A stretch of 64,000 nt of DNA from contig NZ_AUIK01000001.1 of assembly GCF_000423665.1 (NCBI RefSeq), positions 248,001 through 312,000 on the forward strand, written 5' to 3'. Made by a program: the position numbers and the translations under genes. The first letter of the stretch is position 1. The number at the start of each line of letters is the position of its first letter. The stretch comes from Solirubrobacter soli DSM 22325. GTDB taxonomy: Bacteria; Actinomycetota; Thermoleophilia; Solirubrobacterales; Solirubrobacteraceae. The notes under the pieces are model-generated. The model was not told the origin of the DNA. It was given only the letters and a program-made list of their open reading frames with translations, and did not search any database. Below, piece by piece: positions 45,201 through 53,746 of the stretch.

Positions 45201-46876
45201 GACTCGAACATCGGCAGCACGTCGCTCAAGGAGACCCGCCCGCCGCGGCGGTAGAGCTTGCAGCGCAGGACACCTGGAGCGGCCTCGAGCGGTCGGTAGA
45301 GCGAGAGATCCAGCGCGTCCTCGCCGTCGAGCTTCTCGAGTCGCTGCACGTCGGCGATCGCCATGCGCGGGTGCGAGTCCTCGCGATACGCGGCCGGGAA
45401 CGCGTCGCCGCCGTAGCGCCGGAACAGCGCGATCCCGGCCTCCTCGCCCGCCTCCTCGGTCAGCACGGCCTGGAGCTCGTCATTCCACGCGCGCGTCGCG
45501 TCGACGATCCGCGCCTCGAGCTCGGCGACGTCCACGCTCTTCAACTGCCCCGGCGCGATCCGCAGCGTGTAGTGGATGCGCACCAGCACCCACTCGGTCA
45601 GCCGCAGCCCCCAGTCGATCGACTCGGCGCCGAGCGCCTCGCTCAGGATCTCCCCGATGCGTAGGCGGTTGGCCGTGTTGAAGCGATCGCGCGGCAGGTA
45701 GACCAGGCAGGAGACGAAGCGCTCATAGCGGTCCGTGCGCAAGAACAACCTGACGCGCTGACGCTCGCCGAGGTCGAGGATCCCGCGTGCGACCTCGAAC
45801 AACTCGTCGGTCGTCATCTGGAAGAGCTCGTCGCGCGGGAACGTGTCGATGATCTCGTTGAGCGCCTTGTGGTCGTGGCTGCCGGGCGGGAACCCCGCGC
45901 GGTCCAGGACCGCGGCCACGGTGCGGCGCAGCATCGGGATCTCCGACGGCAGCGCGCGGTAGGCCAGGCCGGTGTAGAGCCCGAGGAAGCGCCGCTCGCC
46001 GATCACCTTGCCGTCGGCGTCGAAGCGCTTGACGCCGATGTAGTCCAGGTACGCGGGCCGGTGCACCGGCGAGCGCGCGTTGGCCTTGGTGATCACCAGC
46101 AGGTGCGGTTCGAGCGCGAAGGCCCGTACCGCCGGCGGCAGCTTGGCGAACGCGGTCGAGACGTGCCCGACGCCGCCGCGCAGCAGACCGAGCCCGGAGC
46201 CCTCGTCGGCGCGCAGGTCCTCGCCCTCGAGCGAGTACTCGCGGTAGCCGAGGAACGTGAAGTGGTGGTCGCCCACCCAGGCCAGCAGCGCCTTGCCCTC
46301 GTCGACCTCGGCGGGGTCCACGCCCGCCGGCGCCGGCTCGTCGATCAGCTCCTGCAGGCGCGCCTTCATCGGCTGCCAGTCCTCGACCGTGGCGCGCACC
46401 TGCGCGAGGACGTGGCGCAGCGCGTCGGCCAGCTCCTCGAAGCCGCCCGCCTGGCGGTCGATCTCGATGTGCATGTAGGACTCGTCGCCGATGACCGGGT
46501 GCACGAGCACGTGGATGCCGGCCTCGCGGCGGCTGAGCTCCATGCTCACCGAGTCCACGAGGAACGGCATGTCGTCGGAGACGATGTCGATCGCGGTGTG
46601 CGGCGACTGCCAGCCGTGCTGCTCGAACGTCGGGTTGTAGACGCGCACGAGCGAGGTTCCCTCGGGCCGCTCGCGGCCGAACGTCCAGTGCGAGAGCGCG
46701 GAGCCGTAGAGGTCGACGGGCTCGCGGCCGCGCAGGTCCTCCGCGGGGGCGCCCTTGTAGTACGCGCGGACGAACGCCTCGGCCTCTTGGACCTCTTCCG
46801 GCGCGACTCGCTCGCGCACCCGCTCACATACGGACTCGATGAGCTCCGACTCGACCGCTTGCGTACCCGTGGACAT
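42191..46876 (-). CDS. Large NAD-specific glutamate dehydrogenase
   Basis: A giant (about 1,561-residue) NAD-dependent GDH of the 180-kDa bacterial class, which deaminates glutamate to 2-oxoglutarate for catabolism. The N-terminal regulatory (ACT-like) regions are followed by the catalytic core at about 700-1250 ([59 protein letters not shown]), all with family residues intact. The start is moved to ATG 46876 because TAGCGT lies seven bases upstream; the GTG at 46885 lies inside that box. Long antisense frames here are only composition effects. Confidence 0.95.
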   Translation of the reverse strand: [1561 protein letters not shown]

Positions 46877-46883
46877 GCGCCGC

Positions 46884-46889
46884 ACGCTA
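46884..46889 (-). promoter_or_regulatory. -10 box of the glutamate dehydrogenase gene
   Basis: TAGCGT on the minus strand, seven bases before ATG 46876. It overlaps the annotated-looking GTG at 46885 and argues for the shorter start. Confidence 0.45.
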
Positions 46890-46909
46890 CGCCTCTCGGG
46901 CTCAGGAGG

Positions 46910-47314
46910 TCAACGCGCCTCCAGCTCGTGGACACGAGCACGTAGCGCGTGCAAGCGCTCGGCGACGGCGAGCCGCATCTGGAGCTGGTTACGGTCCAGC
47001 GGCTTGGTCAGGAAGTCGTCGGCGCCGGCGTCCATCGCCGCGCGCACGTGCGCCTCTCCCGACAGCGCCGTGAGCATCACCACGTAGACGCTCTCGCCGT
47101 AGCGCTCGCGCACCCTGCGGCACAGGTCCGGCCCAGCCAGCCCGGGCATCATCCAGTCGGTGATCAGGACCTCCGGCGCGCCCTCGCCGTCGGCCAGCCG
47201 CGCCCACGCCTCGTTCCCGTCGGCGGTCACCGCGCACTCGTGGCCCATGCGCTCGAGGACCGCCTCGAGCACGCGGCGCGACACGGCATCGTCCTCGGCG
47301 ACCAGGATCCTCAT
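46910..47314 (-). CDS. Single-domain response regulator (CheY-like)
   Basis: A 134-residue receiver domain with an intact phospho-site ([11 protein letters not shown] acidic pair, Asp in [13 protein letters not shown], Lys in [13 protein letters not shown]) and a short C-terminal coiled helix. ATG 47314 overlaps the stop of the upstream hybrid kinase by four bases, so it is co-translated and is the obvious phosphotransfer partner of that kinase. Confidence 0.92.
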   Translation of the reverse strand: MRILVAEDDAVSRRVLEAVLERMGHECAVTADGNEAWARLADGEGAPEVLITDWMMPGLAGPDLCRRVRERYGESVYVVMLTALSGEAHVRAAMDAGADDFLTKPLDRNQLQMRLAVAERLHALRARVHELEAR

Positions 47315-50300
47315 GCGAGGGTCCTTCCCAGCGCCGTCCGCGTCAAGTCCACCGCATCGGCGAGACGCGTGAGCCACGCGTCAGCGCCCACGAGGTCGCC
47401 GGCGGCCGCGTGCGTCTGGATCTCCTCCGCCGCGTTGGCGACCATCGCCGCCCCGACGCTCGACGCCGCGCCCTTGAGCGTGTGCGCGTGCACGTGCAGC
47501 GCCTCTGCGTCACCTCGGCGCGTCGCCGCTCGCATCGCCTCCAGCCGCGGACCCGCCTCGGTCAGGAACAGGTCGCAGATCTCCTCCACGATCGCGTCGT
47601 CGCCCACGTCGCGCGCGAGCGCGCGCAGGACCGCCTGGTCGACCACCACCGGGCGCGTCGCGGCGATCCAGCGCTGCAGCACGGCGTGCAGGTCGTCCGC
47701 GTGCAGGGGCTTGGCGAGGTAGTCGTCCATGCCCGCGGCGATGCAGCGCTCGCGATCGCCCTCCATCGCGTGGGCGGTCATGGCGATGATCGGCGTGCGC
47801 CGCGCGTCACCCTCCATGCGCCGGATCTCGGCGGTCGCGGCGTAGCCGTCGAGCACGGGCATCTGGCAGTCCATCAGCACGGCGGCGAAGGGCTCGCGGC
47901 GCAGCGCCTCCACGGCCTCGCCGCCGTCGGCGGCGACGGAGACGCGATATCCCCGCCTGCGCAGGATGTTGATCGCCACGGCCTGATTGGTCGGATTGTC
48001 CTCCGCCAGGAGGATCGATGCGCCATCGGCAGGACTCTTGTCGATCACGGGCACCGGTGCGAGCACTTCTGGCGCGCCGGCGCTCATCACGGTGGCGATC
48101 GCGTCGTACAGGCGCGAGTCGCGAACCGGCTTGGCGAGGGTCGCGGCGGCGCCTTCGACGCCGCCCGGGCCGGCGGAGGAGAGCAGGATCACGCGCGGAC
48201 CGCCGCCGGCGAGCGCGCGGACCACGCCGAGCCCGTCCATCCCGGGCATGTGATGGTCGAGCAGGATCAGGTCGAACGGGCGTCCCGCGGCTTCGCGCTC
48301 ACGGACGCGCTGGAGCCCGTTCACGCCGTCGGTCGCGGTCTCGCAGCGCATGCGCCAGGAGGCGAGCCGGCGCTCGAGGATCTCGCGGTTGGTCGCGTTG
48401 TCGTCGATGACGAGGACGTCGAGGCCCGCCAGCTCAGGTGGGAACGACGGGGGTCGCGCCTCCGCGACGGGCAGGTCGACCGTGAACCAGAACGTGCTCC
48501 CGTGCCCGGGCTCGCTCGTGGCGCCGATCTCGCCGCCCATCATCTCCGCGAGCTGGCGGCTGATCGCGAGGCCGAGGCCCGTTCCGCCGTAGCGCCGGGT
48601 CGTCGAGCTGTCGGCCTGCGCGAAGGAGTCGAAGAGGCGCTCGACGCGCTCCGGGTCGACACCGATCCCGGTGTCGCGGACCTCGAAGCGCAGCTTGCCG
48701 TCCTGCTTGCCCACCGCGACGACGACCTCGCCCTCGTGCGTGAACTTGACCGCGTTACCGACCAGGTTGGTGAGGATCTGGCGCAGGCGGCCCTCGTCGC
48801 CCCGCACGGCCGCGGGCACGTCGTCGGCGATGCGGGCGAGCAGCTCGAGGCCGCGATCGTGGGCCCGCGAGGCGAGCAGCTCCATCACGTCGCCGACCGC
48901 GTCGCGGACGTCGAAGTCGGTGGGGTCGAGCTCGAGCTTGCCGGCCTCCATCTTCGAGAAGTCGAGGATGTCGTCGATGATCGCCAGCAGTGCCCGGCCC
49001 GACGCGCGTACCGTCTCGGCGAAGCCGCGCTGCTCCTCGTCGAGCTGGGAGTCCAGCAGCAGCTCGATCATGCCCAGCACGCCGTTCATCGGCGTGCGGA
49101 TCTCGTGGCTGACGTTCGCCACGAACTCGGACTTCAGCCGCGACGAGTCCAGAGCCTCGTCGCGGGCGATGACCAACTCCTGCTCGGCGCGCCGGCGTTC
49201 GATGAACTGGGCGAGGAAGCCCGCGATCGATGCCATCGTCGCCTCGAAGTCCAGGTCGCGCTCCTGGATCGAGGTGTCCATGAACTCGAGCACGCCCAGG
49301 CAGCGGCCGTCGCTCATCACCGGGACCGCGAGCGCGGCGTGCAGCCCGCGCTCACGGATGATCGTGGACGCGTTCGGACGATCGTCGCCCTGGACGTCCG
49401 CGACCCAGATCGGCGTGCGCGCCGCCCACGCGGCGCCGACGAAGCCCTCGCCGCGCGCGAACGTGACTCGGTTGCCGCCGACCTCGCGGATCTTGTCGAG
49501 CAGCTCGGTGTGCGGCGACCACATCGAGGTCATCCGCAGCGTGCTGCCGTCGAGCAGCCAGACGCCGCCGAACTCCCAGCCGAGCGCCTCGCAGACGGCG
49601 TGCGAGAGCTGGTCCGTCGCCTCCGACACGCTGGTCGCCTCGGCGAGGACGCGCGCCGCGGCGTGCTCGGCCTTGGAGCGCCGCTCGGCCCGCGCGCGCT
49701 CGGAGACGTCGCGGAACATCACCGTCGCGCCGACGACGCGGCCGCTCTTGGTGAGCGGCGTGACCACGTAGTCGACCACCGTGCGCGTCCCGTCGTCGCG
49801 GGTGAAGGCACGGCTCGAGCCCTCGTGCCGCTGCCCGTCGCGCAGGGTGGCGACCGCCGGCGTGTCCGGCTCCAGCTTGCGGCCGACGGGGTTCGCCCAG
49901 CCGGTGATCCGCGCGGCCATCTCGTTCGCGTAGACGACGCGCCCCTCGGCGTCGACCGTCGCGATGCCGTCGCCGACGGAGTCGAGGATCGCGCGGTGCT
50001 GTTCGGCGAGCCTCGCCAGCCGCCGGCGGGAGCGGTGCAGCGCAAGCCCCCCGCCGGCCGACAGCGCGATCAGCAGCACGGCGAGGACCACCTCCAGCCG
50101 CAGCAGGAAGCGCTCGTCGTCGCGGCGCTCGGCCTCGATCTCGTCGACGACGTCCTCGCGGGTGGCGAGCATCCGCTGGAACGCGCCCTCGTCGCGCTGG
50201 TCGCGACCGACCGCGGCGACGTCGTCGCACAGGCGGGTGACGCTGGCCTTCAGCGGGCCGGCGGGGACCTCGTCCTCGAAGCCGCCGCAGGCCGCGTCGG

Positions 50301-50532
50301 CGCGCCGCGCGTCAGCCGCGGCCTCGGACGGCTTGCCCTGCATGGCGTGCAGACGCGCGAGCGTCGCGTTGCCGCGCACGGTCGCGAGGCTCTCCCGCCA
50401 GGAGCTCGTCCGGTCGAGCGTGGCGCGTGAGTTCGTGTGATCGACGACGAGGACGGCGATCGCGACGGCGACGGCGAGCGCCAGCAGTACGGCGGGACTC
50501 AGCGCACGCGCGAGCGACCGTGGAGTTGCCAC
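47311..50532 (-). CDS. Multidomain hybrid histidine kinase (PAS-GAF-HisKA-HATPase-REC-REC-Hpt)
   Basis: A 1,073-residue membrane sensor. TM helices at about 14-30 and 143-165 flank an extracytoplasmic domain, followed by PAS (about 175-280), GAF (about 290-445), HisKA with H476 in [11 protein letters not shown], HATPase, two receiver domains ([13 protein letters not shown] and [12 protein letters not shown]), and a C-terminal Hpt domain with the His in [14 protein letters not shown]. All phospho-relay residues are present, so signals can pass His-Asp-His to the small regulator encoded next. GTG start 50532, with an inverted repeat just upstream. Confidence 0.95.
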   Translation of the reverse strand: MATPRSLARALSPAVLLALAVAVAIAVLVVDHTNSRATLDRTSSWRESLATVRGNATLARLHAMQGKPSEAAADARRADAACGGFEDEVPAGPLKASVTRLCDDVAAVGRDQRDEGAFQRMLATREDVVDEIEAERRDDERFLLRLEVVLAVLLIALSAGGGLALHRSRRRLARLAEQHRAILDSVGDGIATVDAEGRVVYANEMAARITGWANPVGRKLEPDTPAVATLRDGQRHEGSSRAFTRDDGTRTVVDYVVTPLTKSGRVVGATVMFRDVSERARAERRSKAEHAAARVLAEATSVSEATDQLSHAVCEALGWEFGGVWLLDGSTLRMTSMWSPHTELLDKIREVGGNRVTFARGEGFVGAAWAARTPIWVADVQGDDRPNASTIIRERGLHAALAVPVMSDGRCLGVLEFMDTSIQERDLDFEATMASIAGFLAQFIERRRAEQELVIARDEALDSSRLKSEFVANVSHEIRTPMNGVLGMIELLLDSQLDEEQRGFAETVRASGRALLAIIDDILDFSKMEAGKLELDPTDFDVRDAVGDVMELLASRAHDRGLELLARIADDVPAAVRGDEGRLRQILTNLVGNAVKFTHEGEVVVAVGKQDGKLRFEVRDTGIGVDPERVERLFDSFAQADSSTTRRYGGTGLGLAISRQLAEMMGGEIGATSEPGHGSTFWFTVDLPVAEARPPSFPPELAGLDVLVIDDNATNREILERRLASWRMRCETATDGVNGLQRVREREAAGRPFDLILLDHHMPGMDGLGVVRALAGGGPRVILLSSAGPGGVEGAAATLAKPVRDSRLYDAIATVMSAGAPEVLAPVPVIDKSPADGASILLAEDNPTNQAVAINILRRRGYRVSVAADGGEAVEALRREPFAAVLMDCQMPVLDGYAATAEIRRMEGDARRTPIIAMTAHAMEGDRERCIAAGMDDYLAKPLHADDLHAVLQRWIAATRPVVVDQAVLRALARDVGDDAIVEEICDLFLTEAGPRLEAMRAATRRGDAEALHVHAHTLKGAASSVGAAMVANAAEEIQTHAAAGDLVGADAWLTRLADAVDLTRTALGRTLA

Positions 50533-50533
50533 C

Positions 50534-50550
50534 CAGGGGAATATCCCCTG
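50534..50550. promoter_or_regulatory. Inverted repeat immediately before the hybrid kinase start
   Basis: CAGGGGAATATCCCCTG, with seven-base arms and a three-base centre, lies one base upstream of the GTG. It could be an operator or a translation-blocking hairpin. Confidence 0.35.
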
Positions 50551-50562
50551 TGGTGACGACGG

Positions 50563-51438
50563 TCAAACCGCTGCGGTGACCCCGCGCGGGAAACCGACGC
50601 CGGTGAGCTCCTCCGAGAGATCCCACAGACGGCGGGCGGTGAGCGTGTCCGTGGCGGCCTTGCTGCGGCCGACCAGGGTCGGGTGGCCGCGCAGCTCGAA
50701 GCGGCCGTCAGGGCCGGCGTAGCTGTTGCCGGGGATGTCCGCGGTGGCGGCGTAGAGCGTCGGCTCGGCGCCCATGTCGCCGCTCTGGGCGATCAGGCGG
50801 TTGCCGACGACCATCAGCACGTCCTCGACCCGGTTGCCGCTGCGGGTCTGCAGGTTCGTTGCCGCCCAGCCGGGATGGGCGCCCACGGAGCGGACCGGCG
50901 AGCCGGCCTCGTCGAGGCGGCGCTGCAGCTCGGCCATGAACAGCAGGTTGGCGAGCTTGGCCTGCCCGTAGGCCGCGTGGCGCTTGTAGCCCTGCTCCCA
51001 GTTGAGGTCGTCGAGGCGGATCTTGCCGAAGTGGTGCGCGCCGGAGGCGACGGTGACGACGCGGTCGGTGATCTGCGGCAGCAGCAGGTTGGTGAGCGCG
51101 AAGTGGCCGAGGTGGTTGGTGCCGATCTGCATCTCGAAGCCGTCCGCGGTGCGGGCGAACGGGACGTTCATCACGCCGGCGTTGTTGATCAGGACGTCGA
51201 TCGGCTCGGTGGTGGCTTGCGCGAAGGCTCTGACGCTGGCGAGGTCGGCGAGGTCGAGCGCGCGCACCTCGGTGTCGCCCTCGATCGCGTTCGCGGCCTC
51301 TTCGCCCTTCGCCGTGTTGCGCACGGCCAGGACGATCTTCGCGCCGTTGGCGGCGAGCTGCTTCGCGGCGGCGAGCCCGATGCCCGAGTTGGCGCCGGTG
51401 ATGACGAAGGTCCGGCCGGTCTGGTCTCCAAGGTTCAT
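50563..51438 (-). CDS. Short-chain dehydrogenase/reductase
   Basis: A 291-residue SDR similar to retinol-dehydrogenase/WWOX-like bacterial oxidoreductases: TGANSGIG at 14-21, NNAGVM, and the active-site Y-x3-K in AAYGQAKLAN. ATG 51438. A textbook promoter (TTGACA, 17 bases, TACATT) ends six bases before the ATG. It diverges from a TetR gene that probably controls it. The substrate is unknown. Confidence 0.92.
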   Translation of the reverse strand: MNLGDQTGRTFVITGANSGIGLAAAKQLAANGAKIVLAVRNTAKGEEAANAIEGDTEVRALDLADLASVRAFAQATTEPIDVLINNAGVMNVPFARTADGFEMQIGTNHLGHFALTNLLLPQITDRVVTVASGAHHFGKIRLDDLNWEQGYKRHAAYGQAKLANLLFMAELQRRLDEAGSPVRSVGAHPGWAATNLQTRSGNRVEDVLMVVGNRLIAQSGDMGAEPTLYAATADIPGNSYAGPDGRFELRGHPTLVGRSKAATDTLTARRLWDLSEELTGVGFPRGVTAAV

Positions 51439-51444
51439 GCCTTC

Positions 51445-51473
51445 AATGTAGTCGCTGACAACAATGATGTCAA
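51445..51473 (-). promoter_or_regulatory. Consensus-like promoter of the SDR gene with flanking repeats
   Basis: TTGACA (51468-51473) and TACATT (51445-51450) are 17 bases apart, giving a leaderless transcript at ATG 51438. The region also holds TGACA/TGTCA inverted arms (51456-51460 and 51468-51472) and a second TGACAACA, candidate sites for the divergent TetR protein. Confidence 0.6.
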
Positions 51474-51503
51474 TGACAACATCGAGCTAAGCTTTGCAGC
51501 GTC

Positions 51504-52079
51504 TTGACCGCGACCTATCACCACGGGAACCTGCGCGCGGCACTGCTCAGCGCGGCCGAGACGGCGCTCGCGGACGGCGGCGATCTGTCGCTGCGGGCGT
51601 TGGCGCGCGAGGTGGGTGTCTCGCACGCCGCACCCCGCCGCCACTTCGCGGACAAGCAGGCGCTCCTGGACGCCCTTGCGGAAGACGGCTTCCTGCGCCT
51701 GGGTGCGCTGCTGCGCGAGGCCAGCGAGAACGAGGACTTCGAAGCCTGCCTGCTCGCGTTCGCGCACGCCTACGTCAGCTTCGCCATCGACCACGCGGCG
51801 CTGCTGGACCTGATGTGGGCGGGCAAGCACCGCTCCGACGCCGTGCGAGCCGCGTCCGATCAGGCATTCACGGCGCCGATGGCCCGGATCGTCGAAGCCC
51901 AGGCCGCGGGCGAGGTCGTGGGCGGCGAGTTCGAGCCCGTCGCGACGGTCGCGGTGGCCGCGTTCCACGGCCTGGCGGCGATGGTCAACAACGGCATGCT
52001 CGCCGCCGCCGACCTGGACGAGATCGTCCCGGCGACGGTCGAGCGGTTGCTTGACGGGTTGCGGCCTAGAGTCGCTTGA
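51504..52079 (+). CDS. TetR-family regulator
   Basis: A 191-residue TetR protein (YHHGNLRAALLSAAETALADGG, then LSLRALAREVGVSHAAPRRHFADKQALLDA) with a WHG-type C-terminal domain (FAHAYVSFAIDHAALLDLMW). TTG 51504. It shares a 65-base intergenic region with the SDR gene, which carries TGACA repeats suitable for its binding. Confidence 0.88.
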   Translation: MTATYHHGNLRAALLSAAETALADGGDLSLRALAREVGVSHAAPRRHFADKQALLDALAEDGFLRLGALLREASENEDFEACLLAFAHAYVSFAIDHAALLDLMWAGKHRSDAVRAASDQAFTAPMARIVEAQAAGEVVGGEFEPVATVAVAAFHGLAAMVNNGMLAAADLDEIVPATVERLLDGLRPRVA

Positions 52080-52176
52080 GGAAGCGGCGGAGCCGCTCGA
52101 AGGGCGTGAGCAGGACCACGCGGAGCGCGAGGGAGCCGTCAGACGTCCGAACGGGGAGGTATTCGACGTTGCTCAT
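52066..52176 (-). CDS. Candidate small ORF (36 residues)
   Basis: ATG 52176 to TAG 52066 gives a basic, Leu-rich peptide (SNVEYLPVRTSDGSLALRVV.. ending FERLRRFLKRL). It fills an otherwise empty gap downstream of the endonuclease/phosphatase gene and overlaps the TetR 3' end by 14 bases. There is no clear ribosome site. It could be a real small protein or chance. Confidence 0.3.
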   Translation of the reverse strand: MSNVEYLPVRTSDGSLALRVVLLTPFERLRRFLKRL

Positions 52177-52205
52177 GAACGAAGGATTCCCGCCGGGCCT
52201 GAAGA

Positions 52206-53123
52206 TCAGCTCAAGTCGGTGAACCGGGCGAAGACGGGGGCGTGATCGGACCCGTCGGACGCGGGGCGGGGACCGCTGACCGACGGGAGCTGCGTCGTCC
52301 CGGTGTCGGCGGACTCGAGCGTCGTGGCGAGTGCGCGGCTGACGAGGATGTGGTCGATCAGCTCAGGCCGGCCGTTGAAGATGCGGCTGAACGCGCGGCC
52401 CTCGGGGAGCATCGGCGCGAGGTTCCACAGGCGCTGCGCGTCGCCCTTGTCGGGGACGCCGAAGCCGCCGGTCTTGAACTCCGAGCCGGGCGGGCCGAGC
52501 AGGATCTGGGTGGTCGCGGCGAGCGGCTCGTCGTTGAGGTCGCCGAGCACGACGACGGTGCGGCCCTGTTGGAGCAGCGCGGTCGAGTGATGGCGCAGCG
52601 TGATCGCCTCTTGGGCGCGGAGCTCGAGCGCGTAGCCGGCGTAGCGGGCGCGCTGGTCCTCGTCCTTCGGCTGGAAGCGGCCCCCGTACGTCAACAGCTT
52701 GGACTTCAGGTGGGCGGTGATCAGGTCGATCCCCGCGACCCGCACGCGCAGCGCGCCGCGGCCCATCTCGGTCGTGGTCGTGCCGTCGTCCTCCAGACGC
52801 ACCGGGTCGGTGCCGGCCGGGAAGGCGCGGATCCGCTCCACGTCCTCGAAGTCGTGTTTGGCGAGGAAGCCGACGCGGATCCCGCGATCGTCGGCGTCGG
52901 GCGAGAGCCGCGACCGATAGTCGCCGGTGAGGACGGACAGAAGGTCCTCGAACGCCTGCTCGTCGCCCACCTCCTGCACGGCGAGGACGTCGGGGGCGAT
53001 CTCGTCGATCAGCTTCGCCAGCGACGCGAGCTTCTTGTCGTAGGTCGCCTGGTCGGGCGGGCCACTTTCGGTGCCCGGGAGGAAGAGGTTCTCCAGGTTC
53101 CAGGTCGCGATCGTCAGCGTCAC
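52206..53123 (-). CDS. Endonuclease/exonuclease/phosphatase family protein
   Basis: A 305-residue EEP-fold hydrolase cutting phosphodiester or phosphate bonds. Motifs visible: ATWNLENLF, DVLAVQEVGDE (metal-binding Glu), LGDLNDEP (Asp-Asn), IDHILVS and SDHAPVFARF (catalytic His). No signal peptide is evident, so it is probably intracellular. GTG 53123 overlaps the TetR stop by four bases, making it the second gene of that regulator's operon. Confidence 0.9.
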   Translation of the reverse strand: MTLTIATWNLENLFLPGTESGPPDQATYDKKLASLAKLIDEIAPDVLAVQEVGDEQAFEDLLSVLTGDYRSRLSPDADDRGIRVGFLAKHDFEDVERIRAFPAGTDPVRLEDDGTTTTEMGRGALRVRVAGIDLITAHLKSKLLTYGGRFQPKDEDQRARYAGYALELRAQEAITLRHHSTALLQQGRTVVVLGDLNDEPLAATTQILLGPPGSEFKTGGFGVPDKGDAQRLWNLAPMLPEGRAFSRIFNGRPELIDHILVSRALATTLESADTGTTQLPSVSGPRPASDGSDHAPVFARFTDLS

Positions 53124-53677
53124 CCGAGCAAGGCTTGCAGCTGGCGACGCACCGCGTCCCGCAGCCACTCGGGATCTTCACCGGACAGCAGCACGCTCAG
53201 CCGCAGACCGTCGAGCGCGGCGACGATCAGGCGGATGTCGAGCTCGGGCGCCACGTCGTCCCCCAATGCCCTGAGGCCGCGCCCCCAGTCCTGGTGGGTG
53301 CGGCGGGCGGCGGGTGAGTCGGCGAGCTCGATCTGCAGCCGGTAGAGCGCGACCGCGACGTCGCGCTCGGTCGTCACCTGCGCGATCAGCCAGTCCGCGA
53401 GCTCCTCGGCCCAGGCCTTCGGGTCGAACTCGGTGCCGTCCAAGCGTTCGGCGATCTCGCCGATCCGGGCCAGCTCCTGCTCGGCCGTCCAGCGCAACGC
53501 GGCCTCGAGGATGTCCCCCTTGGTGGCGAAATGCCAGGTGGTCGAGGAGAGCGAGACGTCCGCCTGCTTGGCCACCGCGCGGTGGGTGACCGCGGCCACG
53601 CCCTCGCGCGCGGCGATCTCCACGGTCGCTTCGACGATCGACTCCCGCACCCGCTGTGAGGCTTCGGCGCGCGTCAC
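53120..53677 (-). CDS. TetR-family regulator of the divergent copper operon
   Basis: A 185-residue TetR protein (RVRESIVEATVEIAAREGVAAVTHRAVAKQADVSLSSTTWHFATKGDILEAAL). The GTG at 53677 is chosen over ATG 53689 because the TATGCT -10 box (53685-53690) covers that ATG and lies exactly seven bases before the GTG, a leaderless pattern. It is coupled to the endonuclease/phosphatase gene. Two identical-type operators sit between it and the multicopper oxidase gene, so it very likely represses both directions. Confidence 0.88.
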   Translation of the reverse strand: MTRAEASQRVRESIVEATVEIAAREGVAAVTHRAVAKQADVSLSSTTWHFATKGDILEAALRWTAEQELARIGEIAERLDGTEFDPKAWAEELADWLIAQVTTERDVAVALYRLQIELADSPAARRTHQDWGRGLRALGDDVAPELDIRLIVAALDGLRLSVLLSGEDPEWLRDAVRRQLQALLG

Positions 53678-53684
53678 TGCGGCC

Positions 53685-53735
53685 AGCATAACCAGTACGT
53701 TCGTACTTGCAAAGGCAGTACACGCGTACTAGATT
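53685..53735. promoter_or_regulatory. Symmetric divergent promoter with two TetR operators
   Basis: The palindromic -35 TTGCAA (53707-53712) serves both strands: 17 bases to TAGATT (53730-53735) rightward and 16 bases to TATGCT (53685-53690) leftward. Operators AGTACGTTCGTACT (53694-53707) and AGTACACGCGTACT (53717-53730), both of form AGTACnnnnGTACT and 23 bases centre to centre, each fill one spacer. Confidence 0.65.
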
Positions 53736-53746
53736 CAGCGACGGTC

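Noticed and set aside
42143-45664. An 1,173-codon open frame antisense to the glutamate dehydrogenase gene (and similar ones at 47410-50430, 10874-13315 and 760-3204)
   Set aside because: Arg/Ala/Val-rich translations with no domain motifs; they mirror the codon-position bias of the true gene on the other strand.
53678-53689. ATG 53689 as start of the TetR gene
   Set aside because: It lies within the TATGCT -10 box; GTG 53677 has the exact leaderless spacing.
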